DNA of 64,000 bases from Prolixibacteraceae bacterium (GTDB taxonomy: Bacteria; Bacteroidota; Bacteroidia; Bacteroidales; Prolixibacteraceae): positions 558,001-622,000 of the forward strand of contig CP082230.1 in assembly GCA_019856515.1 (NCBI GenBank). Reading direction: 5' to 3'. The notes below the pieces were generated by a model. The model had not been told where the DNA came from. It did no database searches and saw only the letters and a program-made list of their open reading frames with translations. The position numbers and the translations under genes were made by a program. Shown in pieces: positions 17,628 through 26,599 of the stretch (the first letter of the stretch is position 1; each line of letters begins with the position of its first letter).

Positions 17628-18470
17628 AAGAATTTATTGATGTGTTTGTACTACAAACATAGGTTTCTCCTTCAATACAATAAAATTATTCGAAGACAAA
17701 ATTTAGAATCATCTCCACTGAATTGTGAAATGAGCTATATGATTTGCATATGCATTCGAAAACTGGACTATAATTGTACAGCAGCTTAGGATCAAGTCTG
17801 GGAAAAGAGTGCCTGTGGATATTTAAAACCCAGACAGAGTTTAATTTACACTACCCAATTTTTCACCTACTAGTGGATTGATAGGTATCTGCACCTACCT
17901 TCCTAGTACCTTTGTCCATGGTCTAGCCATGTTTCGTCCATGGTTCAGGCACCGATACCCCCGAAATCGATGGACAAACCATGGACGAACCATGGCTAGA
18001 CCATGGACAAAGGTGGGAGTAGGTACCTAGGAAGGTGGGAGTAGGTACCTAGGAGGTATACGGTAGAGATAGGCAAAAGCGATCTGTTTTGCCTTGTGTA
18101 TTGACAGGGTAAAATTAACTCTGGACGGTATAAAGAGATTGTTGTTTTCATCCGTGTCTCGACAAAGGTTGTTAAGTAGTTGAATTTAAATGTAGTAAAA
18201 AGTGTAAATGATTCAAAATATTGTATCTAGATAATGGCCGATTTATCTCAATTAAATGGTGTTTGTTTTACTCTGTACTACAAAGTAGCCTCAAGTAAGA
18301 GTATGATTGTTGAGAATAATTGTTGTTGTGTAAACTGGTTGCATAGATGGTTGCTATGTTTGCGAAAGAAAATGTACTCTCTTCTATGAGAGACAATATT
18401 ATTTTCGGCTTAGAGTAGAAATTTTAGAAATTTTATTTTAAATTAGAAGAGCTGAAACAAAGAAGTAATT
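17628..18470. other. intergenic region bordering the cas operon
   Basis: No gene was found in these 843 bp. The centre (17829-18124) is a MITE-like repeat described separately; the last 340 bp are AT-rich and must contain the promoter of the cas operon, but no clear TAnnTTTG box was identified. Confidence 0.4.
17829..18124. repeat. MITE-like element with terminal inverted repeats and a long central hairpin
   Basis: The ends are imperfect inverted repeats: CAGAGTTTAATTTAC at 17835-17849 against GTAAAATTAACTCTGG at 18109-18124 (13 of 15 match). Inside, two 38-bp arms (17908-17945 and 17977-18014), built from CCATGG units with TCTAGCCATGG-like cores, match as an inverted repeat with one mismatch. 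Directly after the right arm a 22-bp unit containing GGTGGGAGTAGGTACCTAGG occurs twice in tandem (about 18010-18031 and 18032-18053). No coding capacity is present. A closely similar end (14 of 15) occurs at 57175-57189. Confidence 0.6.
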
Positions 18471-19130
18471 ATGAGATTAAATATAACAATACGTTCGAAT
18501 CAGGAGGAGGTTCCTTTTGATCACCAACATCTATTATCTGGGGTTGTTTATAAATGGTTAGGCGAAAGTGAGGAGCATGGAAATTTATCGCTCTACTCAT
18601 TCTCGCAGTTAAATGGGGCAAAGAAAGGACGAAATGGATTGGTTTTTCCAGTGGGTACTTGTTTCTCGTTTAGTGCTTTCAATCGAGATCTGTTAAATCG
18701 ACTAATTCGAGGGATACAGAAAGATCCTAGCATGTTTTATGGTTTGGTTGTTGAAGAGGTTGAGATATTGGGAGAGCCTGATTTCTCTGAGGAGTACCGT
18801 TTTTATTGTGGGAGCCCTATCTTGGTGAAATGTAGTGATGCTGAGAATAAGAAACATCATTTGCGTTTTGATGACCCTAATGCTAGTGATGTGATGCATC
18901 GTATTTTGTGTAAGAAGATGGATCAGGTTGGTTATGAGTATAGTGACTTTAAGATCTATTTTGATCAGATGTATGGTGGAGCAAAGACGAAATTGATTCG
19001 CTATAAAAAGATTAATAATCGATGTAATGTTTGTCCTGTGATTATCAAAGGAGATGATCGAGTGAAGCGTTTTGTATGGAATGTTGGTGTTGGATCAAGT
19101 ACTGGAATTGGATTTGGGGCATTAAAATAG
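18471..19130 (+). CDS. cas6: CRISPR pre-crRNA endoribonuclease Cas6
   Basis: The 219-residue protein is a RAMP-fold RNase that cuts the CRISPR transcript within each repeat to leave the 8-nt handle ATTGAAAC. The N-terminal helix PFDHQHLLSGVVYKWL (about residues 16-31) fits the Cas6 family and offers candidate catalytic histidines; the C-terminal glycine-rich loop GVGSSTGIGFGALK (206-219) is the RAMP hallmark. It is the first gene of the cas operon, 10 bp ahead of cas5. Presence of a separate Cas6 argues against subtype I-C, in which Cas5 does the cutting. Confidence 0.9.
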   Translation: MRLNITIRSNQEEVPFDHQHLLSGVVYKWLGESEEHGNLSLYSFSQLNGAKKGRNGLVFPVGTCFSFSAFNRDLLNRLIRGIQKDPSMFYGLVVEEVEILGEPDFSEEYRFYCGSPILVKCSDAENKKHHLRFDDPNASDVMHRILCKKMDQVGYEYSDFKIYFDQMYGGAKTKLIRYKKINNRCNVCPVIIKGDDRVKRFVWNVGVGSSTGIGFGALK

Positions 19131-19140
19131 ATGATGGTTT

Positions 19141-19749
19141 ATGGATAAATTATTTATTGTGACATACAGAGGAGCATTTGGTTTTATTAAGCCTTGGACG
19201 GCAGTTAGAGATGGTGAAACTTATTCGCAACAGTTTCTTACTCCATCGATGGTCGAAGGGATAGAGCGTAAATTGTTTCCTAACTTGTTAAAAGAATCTT
19301 CAGGTAAGTTATATAAAATTAGTGGACACCGCTTGGCTTATGAGGGTATTTCACAACAACAGGAGCAGGTGCAAACCAGAGGGTGGAATGGCAAAGGGTC
19401 AAAAAAAGAGCGTAGTTATCTACGACCGAATTCTATCTTGGTTCGAGGTGTATTGATCAATCCTGTTCTTCGTCTGGCTTTTGCGAGCAGGGAAGATGCG
19501 GAGGATGCTTGTTGTCAACATCTCTGTTTGGCACGTAATGAAGATGTGTTGTTGCCAGAAGCGGAGATCATTGAAACGACCATTGAATTGTTCAATCATG
19601 ATCCGATGTTTAATGGTTATGAATTGGTGTTTGAAAAAAATGAGAGCTCTTTTATGGTCGGGTATCATCGGGGCTTAAACAAAACGCCAATGTATGGATG
19701 GTTACGAATGGTAGGTAATCCTGTAATGCTAGCATCGGATGGAGCATAA
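19141..19749 (+). CDS. cas5: Cas5-like RAMP subunit of the type I Cascade
   Basis: The 202-residue protein starts LFIVTYRGAFGFIKPWTAVRDG followed by YSQQFLTPSMVEGI (about residues 28-41), which has the Cas5 pattern of a first beta strand, a glycine-aromatic turn, then a Thr/Pro helix start. Cas5 caps the 5' handle of the crRNA in Cascade and contacts the large subunit. A basic, glycine-rich segment (about residues 78-90) could touch RNA. It overlaps the cas3 start by 11 bp, indicating tight co-translation. The family call is by pattern and by its place in the operon; it is divergent from the Cas5 types I know. Confidence 0.75.
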   Translation: MDKLFIVTYRGAFGFIKPWTAVRDGETYSQQFLTPSMVEGIERKLFPNLLKESSGKLYKISGHRLAYEGISQQQEQVQTRGWNGKGSKKERSYLRPNSILVRGVLINPVLRLAFASREDAEDACCQHLCLARNEDVLLPEAEIIETTIELFNHDPMFNGYELVFEKNESSFMVGYHRGLNKTPMYGWLRMVGNPVMLASDGA

Positions 19750-21901
19750 TCAGTGTTTGTCACATATATTGGCTAAGGGTGCTCCTGATCACACTACCTT
19801 ACATGATCATTTAGAGCAAGTCATGTGGGTGGCTGAACGTCTAGGGAAAGCCGTAGGATACGATGTCGAAGTGTGTCGTCATGGTGCTTTGTTGCATGAT
19901 ATTGGTAAGGTGCATCCTCGTTTTCAGAAATCGCTAACGGGATATCGTAAAGGAACGGTTCCTCTGCGTCACGAATTGGTGTCGTTGTTTTTCTTGTCTC
20001 TTTTTGATGAAAAAGAGCATGAGGCATTGATTGAGATGGTCGTTGCTCATCATAAGCCTATAGAGAATGATCCAAGAGGTTGTGGTCTTTTAGATCTTCT
20101 AGAGGAACATGATGACGAATTGATGATCTCTTATCTCGAAGGGTGGGAAGAGTGGAGCTTGGATGCCTTGGCGATACTTTCAGGCTTAGGTATTGCTTCT
20201 GTCTCTATTTCTAAAGAGGATGCGATGGCAAATTTAGAGAAGGCCATTGATTATGCCGAGACGTGTATGCATGGTGAAGGCTACTCTTTATGGCGTGGAT
20301 TGTTGGTTGCAGCCGATCATTTGGCTTCGGGTTTGTCTGGCGACACAAGTGATTGGTTGGACCGTCTATTTCGTAAGCCTGATCTTAGCTTTTTTCAGCG
20401 TAGAAGTTCTCTGTTTCCACTTTCTCTAGCCTCTAGCGATAGCGATCGACCCCACACATTGGTTGTGGCGCCGACAGGTGCTGGGAAGACCGACTATCTC
20501 ATGCGTCGTTGTAAAGAGCGTGTTTTTTATACTTTGCCTTTTCAGGCTTCCATTAATGCGATGTATGAGCGAATGAAGGAGGTGTTGGGAGAAGATGCAG
20601 ATGTCCGTTTGCTTCATGGGGCTTCGAAAGTGACGATTTCAGGAGGATCGGTTTATCAAGAGATGCTGCAGAGTAAAGCAGGAGCTTCGTTGAAAGTGTT
20701 AACTCCTCATCAGCTGGCTTCTATGGTGTTTGCGATTAAAGGTTTTGAAGCGATGATGGTGGATGTGATGGGGCAAGACGTGGTGTTAGATGAGGTGCAT
20801 GTGTATAGTGATTTTTCAAGGGCGATGGTTTTGAAAATAGTACAGATGTTGAGGCAGTTGTCTTGTCGAATACATATCGGCACAGCTACGATGCCCACCG
20901 CTCTGTATAAAGAGCTCTTATCTATATTAGGTAAAGAAGAGACTTTAGAGGTGGCATTGTCTTCGGATGTGTTGACAAGTTATAATCGTCATCGTGTTTT
21001 TCGTTTAGATCAATGGCAGCAGGCCAACGAAATTGTGTCAAGAGCTCTTGAAGAGAGACAAAAAGTGTTGTTGGTTTGTAATACGGTGGCACAAAGTCAG
21101 GCTTTGTTTGAAACATTTTTGGATCAATTTCCTAATGCTGCTACACTGTTGCTTCATAGTCGATTAAAACGTGGCGATCGAAATTGTCGTGAATCGGAGT
21201 TGTATGATTTGAATGCTTTAGCTCCTCAAAGCAGGGGAGTGTTGGTGGTTTCGACCCAAGTGGTGGAGGTGAGTTTGGATATAAGTTTTGATTTGATGAT
21301 CACCTCATGTGCTCCATTAGACAGCATGGTACAGCGTTTTGGTCGTGTGCATCGAAAGAGAAGTGAAGAGACAATAGGTACATATAAACTGGTCTATGTG
21401 GTGTCGCCACCAGAAGATAAAAAGGCCTGTCTGCCATATGACAAGGATGTATTGGATCGGAGTTTTGAAATCTTACCTGAAGATGGCGCTGTCTTGGAGA
21501 GTGGTGCATTGCAAACGATGATTGATACAGTCTACCCTAAATGTCATAAAATAGATATTGAAACCCATTCTGTATTGAAAAGTGATGGTCGATGGGGATT
21601 GGAGAAGCTGTGTGATTATCCGAAATCTTATTTCCTGAGTCAATTGGATATTCAGAGTGTGGTGGCCATTGTTGAAACAGATGTGGAAATGTATAAAATA
21701 TCTGGATTGATGGATCGTATGAAAATGGAGATCCCTGTTTCATACCACTATGTGAGAGATTGTATCTCTATTGAAGAGGGTAGTGGTCCTTTTGTGATTC
21801 CCTCTTCGTGGTATGATGATAGGTATGGATTGCTGGTGGATCAAATCAAGCAAGAACGAAAAGCATCCAGTGAGTTTAACGAAAAGAGTCAGATATTATG
21901 A
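19739..21901 (+). CDS. cas3: CRISPR-associated nuclease-helicase Cas3
   Basis: The 720-residue protein combines an N-terminal HD nuclease (LLHDIGKVHPRF, HD at 53-54, and VVAHHKP near residue 101) with a superfamily-2 helicase: Walker A APTGAGKTD (244-252), DEVH (351-354), the TAT motif in IGTATMP (about 381-387) and motif VI QRFGRVHRK (532-540). It is recruited by target-bound Cascade and degrades the displaced DNA strand. All key residues are present, so the interference step looks functional. It overlaps cas5 by 11 bp upstream and the next gene by 4 bp (ATGA), which places it unusually early in the operon. Confidence 0.95.
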   Translation: MEHNQCLSHILAKGAPDHTTLHDHLEQVMWVAERLGKAVGYDVEVCRHGALLHDIGKVHPRFQKSLTGYRKGTVPLRHELVSLFFLSLFDEKEHEALIEMVVAHHKPIENDPRGCGLLDLLEEHDDELMISYLEGWEEWSLDALAILSGLGIASVSISKEDAMANLEKAIDYAETCMHGEGYSLWRGLLVAADHLASGLSGDTSDWLDRLFRKPDLSFFQRRSSLFPLSLASSDSDRPHTLVVAPTGAGKTDYLMRRCKERVFYTLPFQASINAMYERMKEVLGEDADVRLLHGASKVTISGGSVYQEMLQSKAGASLKVLTPHQLASMVFAIKGFEAMMVDVMGQDVVLDEVHVYSDFSRAMVLKIVQMLRQLSCRIHIGTATMPTALYKELLSILGKEETLEVALSSDVLTSYNRHRVFRLDQWQQANEIVSRALEERQKVLLVCNTVAQSQALFETFLDQFPNAATLLLHSRLKRGDRNCRESELYDLNALAPQSRGVLVVSTQVVEVSLDISFDLMITSCAPLDSMVQRFGRVHRKRSEETIGTYKLVYVVSPPEDKKACLPYDKDVLDRSFEILPEDGAVLESGALQTMIDTVYPKCHKIDIETHSVLKSDGRWGLEKLCDYPKSYFLSQLDIQSVVAIVETDVEMYKISGLMDRMKMEIPVSYHYVRDCISIEEGSGPFVIPSSWYDDRYGLLVDQIKQERKASSEFNEKSQIL

Positions 21902-23283
21902 TAGCAGCAGTGATTGGTCGCACTTTTTTACAGGCCTACAATACGCATTATAGGAAAGATTATGATGCAAAGACATTTTTTGATCAAGTCTTCTTTCCGC
22001 TATTCTTTGATCATCCTAAGTATATGCAATGGGTGACCAACTCTCCCTTTGTTCAGATGAAAAAAGGGCAGAAGGTCGACAAGTTAACTTCAGATGATCG
22101 TCTGGAGAAGTTAGAGGATTTTCATGTGAAAGTTCAGGATGGTGTTCGAGATGCTTCGATGGTTATTGGCGGTTCTGCCTCAGAATCAAAAGAGTTTGCT
22201 TCAACATCAGGACAAGTAACAGATTTGTCCATGGAGATGGATAGCGAGGAGCTTTATTTGTCATGGATAGGTGGTGGTTTTGGTGTTGGAGTGGCTGGTG
22301 GATTGTCTATATTCTTTGATCATTCGGATTTGTTAATGGCTTTATTCGAGGGTTGGCAAGTGTATCGACAGTTTCTTAATCATTCGAGTATATCCTCTTT
22401 GCGAGGCAATCAGATCAATACATGGAATGGGCAATGGCTCTCATACTACTGTAGGCAATATAAGGAGATTAAGGAGGTCGATTTCCATCAGTTTTCAGGT
22501 CATTGTCGAATTGTAGAGAAGTCGGGAGTCTTGGAAGTGAGTACGATTCAGTGGAATCAGCTGCTGTTTTCGATGTCCAAAAAGTGGGCTACACCAATGA
22601 TGATGGGCTATGTCTATAGCTTGGGGCAAACTAATACCACTATGGGGTTTTATCCTTTTCAGATCTCTGCTTGTCGGGGGTTGCGTAAATTCTACCAAAC
22701 GTTGTTTGGAGAGAATCATGCCATAGAAGATGCCGCCTTTTATGAAACTCTTTATGGCCTTCATATCAAGCGAGCATGTGAAAAAGGGGCTGTAGGTCTG
22801 GTTAGTCTTCAACCTAAGGATCTGGATAAATATATGAAAGATAGAACCAAGAAGGTGCGATTGTCTCGCCCTAAATTAGGTAGTGATGAAGAGAAGAATC
22901 AAAAAGCATTGGCAAAAGATAGAGAGAATATAATAACATATAGAGCATATAAAACTTGGATATTGGCTATGATTACAAAAAACAAAGAAGAGATGTTGGA
23001 TTACACATCTAGTATCGCAAAATGTTTGATGGCTTATCGTGATGGTGGAGCCAAAGGTTCGAAAAAGCGACCAAACCAAATAGAATTAGATCTGTTGGGT
23101 ACAAAAAGTAAAAAAGGGTTTATAATGGCTTTGACCGATATCTTAAAGGAGATAAACGAAGAGGATCAAACGCTTATTAAAGGGTTAAGAGATCGTGTGC
23201 ATTTGATGGGTAGCGAAGATTTTGGCTATTTTCAAGTGTTGTTGAAGTTTGATTATGCTTACGCAGAAAGAGAGAATTGTTAA
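21898..23283 (+). CDS. candidate Cascade large subunit (Cas8-like, divergent)
   Basis: I do not recognise this 461-residue protein from motifs. Position is the main evidence: it lies between cas3 (4-bp ATGA overlap) and cas7, exactly where a Cas8 large subunit is expected, and no other gene in the operon could fill that role. Visible features are an N-terminal helical region, a glycine-rich segment SWIGGGFGVGVAGGLSIFF (about residues 121-139) that could form a loop near the PAM, and a basic lysine/arginine-rich region (about 305-345, 385-400). There are no zinc-finger cysteine pairs and no nuclease motif. It is shorter than many Cas8b proteins. Confidence 0.6.
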   Translation: MIAAVIGRTFLQAYNTHYRKDYDAKTFFDQVFFPLFFDHPKYMQWVTNSPFVQMKKGQKVDKLTSDDRLEKLEDFHVKVQDGVRDASMVIGGSASESKEFASTSGQVTDLSMEMDSEELYLSWIGGGFGVGVAGGLSIFFDHSDLLMALFEGWQVYRQFLNHSSISSLRGNQINTWNGQWLSYYCRQYKEIKEVDFHQFSGHCRIVEKSGVLEVSTIQWNQLLFSMSKKWATPMMMGYVYSLGQTNTTMGFYPFQISACRGLRKFYQTLFGENHAIEDAAFYETLYGLHIKRACEKGAVGLVSLQPKDLDKYMKDRTKKVRLSRPKLGSDEEKNQKALAKDRENIITYRAYKTWILAMITKNKEEMLDYTSSIAKCLMAYRDGGAKGSKKRPNQIELDLLGTKSKKGFIMALTDILKEINEEDQTLIKGLRDRVHLMGSEDFGYFQVLLKFDYAYAERENC

Positions 23284-23316
23284 ACAGAGTGTTGTATTAA
23301 AAGACTATATATAAAG

Positions 23317-24372
23317 ATGGAAAGTGTATTTTATATTCGAACGTTAAAGAAAGCGGACTATACCGTGTTTTGTGTTGCCGATGGACAAAAAAGCTATTGG
23401 GACCCTCAGTTTCAACGTGCGGTGCCCTATTCGAGTGGTCAGCAGGTGAAACGTTCTATGATGACCAAAGTGTCGGATGTTTTGAATGTGCCGATGTCTC
23501 CAGTGACGTTTATTTCGGAAGTCAATAAGAAGAAAGAGATCAGTGAAGGGGAGGTCTATGGTACTTGTGATCCCACCTATGTCGATCAGCTTTTTGGAGG
23601 ATGGATGCGAGCTTCTAAGGGAGGCAAAGAGCGTACGTTGAAACGACGTAGCCCTCTTTCTATCTCAGCGATGAGGGGGCTACACCCTTTGTTGGCAGGT
23701 ATTGCTAAGGAGAATGGAACATTTGACCGTAGTGGTGCTAAGGAGACACGTATTGTGGTAAATGAAGGGGATAAAACGTTGAGCGAAGCGGAAATCTCTG
23801 AATTGTTAGCGGGAAAGGATCGTAGCTTAAGCCGTAAATGGTTGGCCGATAACAAAAGGGCTACAGGACTTTTTGTGATGGATGTGGCAGTCGATCTACG
23901 TCGTCTGTTTTCGGTCTCTTTGGATAAGTTAGAACCTGAGATTTCGGAAGCGACAGAGGGTAAGTTGAGAGAAGAAGGATGGCTTGAAGTAGAAACGGCT
24001 TTTGGGAAGAGCTTAACTGCGCCAAAAGAAGTTAGAGAGGCATGGATTCCAGCATTGGCTGAAGCTTTGGTTAATTGGTCTATCACATCCAATCAGTCTC
24101 GTACTTTTAGTTTGATGGACACTTTGGCTATTGCTGTTTCCGATAATGCCAATCGTATTGCAGGATCTATTCGGGCGAAATTAAAGGAGGATGAGACTCC
24201 AAGGGCTGAGCCTATTGTTGAAGAGGCAATGCCTGGTGTAGACACTTTTATCTCGTTGTCTGCTGATGGGGTGGTTCGTACTACTACCGAGCAGTTTGAT
24301 GCAGTGGATAAAGCGGTGGCGTCGATTATCGAAAGGATGAGAGCTTTTGATTACGAATCTCCTTTATCATAG
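23317..24372 (+). CDS. cas7: Cas7-like Cascade backbone protein
   Basis: The 351-residue protein has a Cas7-like start: a beta strand, then WDPQFQRAVPYSSGQQVKRS (about residues 28-47), analogous to the segment of Cas7 proteins in which a polar S-x-x-x-K-R helix binds crRNA. The middle region has a large basic insertion (about 90-150, thumb-like) and the C-terminal half includes a helical DTLAIAVSDNANRIAGSI segment. Cas7 forms the helical filament along the crRNA. It follows the Cas8 candidate by 33 bp. The classic NPNGDP motif of Csh2/Csd2 is not seen, so it belongs to another Cas7 branch. The last 40 residues look disordered. Confidence 0.7.
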   Translation: MESVFYIRTLKKADYTVFCVADGQKSYWDPQFQRAVPYSSGQQVKRSMMTKVSDVLNVPMSPVTFISEVNKKKEISEGEVYGTCDPTYVDQLFGGWMRASKGGKERTLKRRSPLSISAMRGLHPLLAGIAKENGTFDRSGAKETRIVVNEGDKTLSEAEISELLAGKDRSLSRKWLADNKRATGLFVMDVAVDLRRLFSVSLDKLEPEISEATEGKLREEGWLEVETAFGKSLTAPKEVREAWIPALAEALVNWSITSNQSRTFSLMDTLAIAVSDNANRIAGSIRAKLKEDETPRAEPIVEEAMPGVDTFISLSADGVVRTTTEQFDAVDKAVASIIERMRAFDYESPLS

Positions 24373-25030
24373 ATCTCTAATAGCAAAGGAAGAGGTGATT
24401 CTCTTCTTTTGCTGTCTATTCACCGACTCAGGGTATGTTCATGAACAGTAGATGATAATGTACTGTGTTCTTTTTTTAGAATTTTAGTATGATCATTTTT
24501 CTGTGTTAAAATAAGAGGTGACATACTGCACCATGAAAAGGAGGGCACTTTAATCTTTAATCATCATTATTGTGTTTTTTCTTATCACTTTAGTGTTTAT
24601 AGTGTTATAGGACTAGTGAACAACCTTTTAGTTTATATCAGTATTTATCATCATAAATAGACCAGGTTATTGGTCAAAAGAACTAACTTATTTGTTTCGA
24701 GCTCATATTATTACAGTATGCACTGAAAGTGCTACAGTTATTAGCCCAGTGCGAATTGTTGGGTATAGGTAAAAGAGAGACACGAGGGCTGAGTCCGTTG
24801 ATAATATATCCAATTTATCATAGAGAGTTAAATGGGTTGGCCCAGACTTTCATCCGTTCTTTTTTGATCGGTTATTGTACCCAAGGCTCATTTCTATGCA
24901 GTGCTATTGCTGTACAAATTGATGAACTGATCCTAGGTGTCGATTTAGGATTTAGAAAGATATATATTGGTTCTTCTACTCAATCCATCTTCATAAGCAC
25001 TAGGAGAGGGTTGTTAAAAACTTTATCGTT
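24373..25030. other. gap splitting the cas operon between cas7 and cas4
   Basis: This 658-bp AT-rich gap separates the interference genes from the adaptation genes. It contains a diverged copy of the dispersed intergenic repeat (24835-24935) and an open frame from 24729 (GTG) to 25034 whose stop overlaps the cas4 start as ATGA. The first part of that frame (LLQLLAQCELLGIGKRETRGL in three-frame context) resembles the C-terminus of a RAMP protein; the rest runs through the repeat. It may be the remnant of a lost gene. Confidence 0.35.
24835..24935 (+). repeat. diverged copy of dispersed intergenic repeat
   Basis: The stretch CCAGACTTTCATCC... (from about 24841) followed by ACCCAAGGCTCAT (24879 on) and TATGCAGTGCTATTGCTG parallels the better preserved copy at 32044-32130 (CAGGCTTTCAGCCC, ACCCAAGGCTCAT, TATGCAGCGCTACCGCG). 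It has no coding role. Confidence 0.5.
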
Positions 25031-25531
25031 ATGATTACAGGAACTCATTTTCAATATTATTATGTGTGCCATCGTAAATTATGGCTCTTTTCCCATGATA
25101 TCCATTTAGAACAGAATAGTGAGATTGTTTATGATGGTAAACTGTTGCATGAACAGAGCTATTTGCAAAGAAGTAGTCGTTATCAAGAGGTGTCGATAGA
25201 GGGTATTAAAGTCGATTATTATGATCGGAAGAAGGGTGTGATTCATGAGCTGAAACGATCTAAGAAGATGGAAGAGGCTCATGTATGGCAGTTGAAATAT
25301 TATCTCTATGTTTTCCAAAGTGTTGGTATCGATGCTAAATATGGGCTCTTGGAGTATCCAAAGTTGCGCGAAACCAAAGAGATCATGTTAAGTGACAACG
25401 ACAGAGAGGAGATAGAGCAGAAGAAAGAGGATATTGTTCGAATATGTGAGCAAGACAGATGTCCAGATACCATAGGATTGCCTTACTGTAAGAAGTGTGC
25501 CTATTATGATTTCTGTTATTGTGATGCATAG
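25031..25531 (+). CDS. cas4: CRISPR adaptation nuclease Cas4
   Basis: The 166-residue protein is a RecB-fold, iron-sulfur Cas4 that trims prespacers and helps select PAM-containing DNA for integration. Seen in the sequence are the first cluster cysteine in CHRK (C13), the RecB nuclease residues in VIHELKRSKK (about 74-83, E-x-K) and QLKYYLY (about 91-97), and three C-terminal cysteines in YCKKCAYYDFCYC (about 151-163). The N-terminal short form without extra domains is the type I-A/B-like class. It is followed after 21 bp by cas1 and precedes cas1-cas2 in one transcript. Confidence 0.92.
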   Translation: MITGTHFQYYYVCHRKLWLFSHDIHLEQNSEIVYDGKLLHEQSYLQRSSRYQEVSIEGIKVDYYDRKKGVIHELKRSKKMEEAHVWQLKYYLYVFQSVGIDAKYGLLEYPKLRETKEIMLSDNDREEIEQKKEDIVRICEQDRCPDTIGLPYCKKCAYYDFCYCDA

Positions 25532-25552
25532 CATCACTTTACTAAACCTTTG

Positions 25553-26563
25553 ATGAATATGAAAAAGAATTACTACTTATTTAACCCAGGACGTCTTTCC
25601 CGGAAAGATAATACACTGAAGTTTAGCCCTTCACCTGTGGATGGACAAGAGGTGTCTCCTAGATATCTTCCTGTAGAGGAAGTCGATTCGTTGTATGTTT
25701 ATGGAGCGTTGGATGCCAATTCATCGTTATATAATTTTCTTGGGAAACATGATGTTGCTGTCCACTTTTTCGATTACTACGAAAATTATACGGGAAGTTT
25801 TGCTCCTAAAAAAGTTTTACTTTCTGGGAAAATGCTTGTAGCACAAACGCAACTCTATTTAAATGATACCAAACGTTTGGATTTGGCTCAACGCTGTTTG
25901 GATGGCGCAGCTCATAATATGCTTAAGAATCTACAGTATTATGATCGTAGAGACAAAGACATGGAACCATTCATCACCCCAATGAAGGCTTTGCAGGAGG
26001 AGATATGGCATAGTAAAAATATAAAGTCATTGATGGGAGTTGAAGGGAATATTCGAAAACATTACTATGATGCTTTTAATTTGATTATTAATGACCATGT
26101 GATGGGAATCCGTACCAAACAGCCTCCTTTAAATATTGTCAATAGTTTGATCTCATTTGGTAATATGATGTGTTATAGCGAATGTTTAAGGAGTATAATG
26201 AAAACACAATTGGAACCTACCATTAGTTTTCTTCATGAACCTGGAGACCGTCGTTATAGCCTTTCTTTAGATCTATCTGAAATATTTAAACCTTTATTGG
26301 TGGATAGAGTAATTTTTAAGATGTTGAATAAACGGGTGTTACAAGAGCGTGATTTTGATCTGTATATGAATCGTGTGGTGATGAAGGATGCGGGAAAGAA
26401 GAAATTTGTCGCTGCTATTGAAAAACGAATGACCGAGACCATTAAGCATCGACAATTGCAAAGAAGTGTGAGCTATAAACATCTGATTAAGTTAGAGTGT
26501 TATAAGTTACAGAAGCATATTTTAGGAATTCAAACTTACGAACCTTTTAAGATGTGGTGGTAA
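25553..26563 (+). CDS. cas1: CRISPR integrase Cas1
   Basis: This 336-residue metal-dependent integrase inserts new spacers at the leader end of the array together with Cas2. The catalytic set is intact: E164 in GVEGNIRKHYY, H228 in FLHEPGDRR and E243 in SLDLSEIFKP. The N-terminal beta domain (YYLFNPGRLSRKDNTLKF) is typical of type I-B Cas1. A TTG lies one codon upstream of the ATG chosen, and another ATG lies two codons further in; either ATG could be the true start. It follows cas4 closely and precedes cas2 by 36 bp. Confidence 0.95.
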   Translation: MNMKKNYYLFNPGRLSRKDNTLKFSPSPVDGQEVSPRYLPVEEVDSLYVYGALDANSSLYNFLGKHDVAVHFFDYYENYTGSFAPKKVLLSGKMLVAQTQLYLNDTKRLDLAQRCLDGAAHNMLKNLQYYDRRDKDMEPFITPMKALQEEIWHSKNIKSLMGVEGNIRKHYYDAFNLIINDHVMGIRTKQPPLNIVNSLISFGNMMCYSECLRSIMKTQLEPTISFLHEPGDRRYSLSLDLSEIFKPLLVDRVIFKMLNKRVLQERDFDLYMNRVVMKDAGKKKFVAAIEKRMTETIKHRQLQRSVSYKHLIKLECYKLQKHILGIQTYEPFKMWW

Positions 26564-26599
26564 GATGGTTGTTGTTCTTCTAACTTAAAATTTGGACAT

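Noticed and set aside
23586..24092. A 168-codon minus-strand frame opposite cas7
   Set aside because: Serine/arginine-rich low-complexity product, antisense to an operon gene; no motif.
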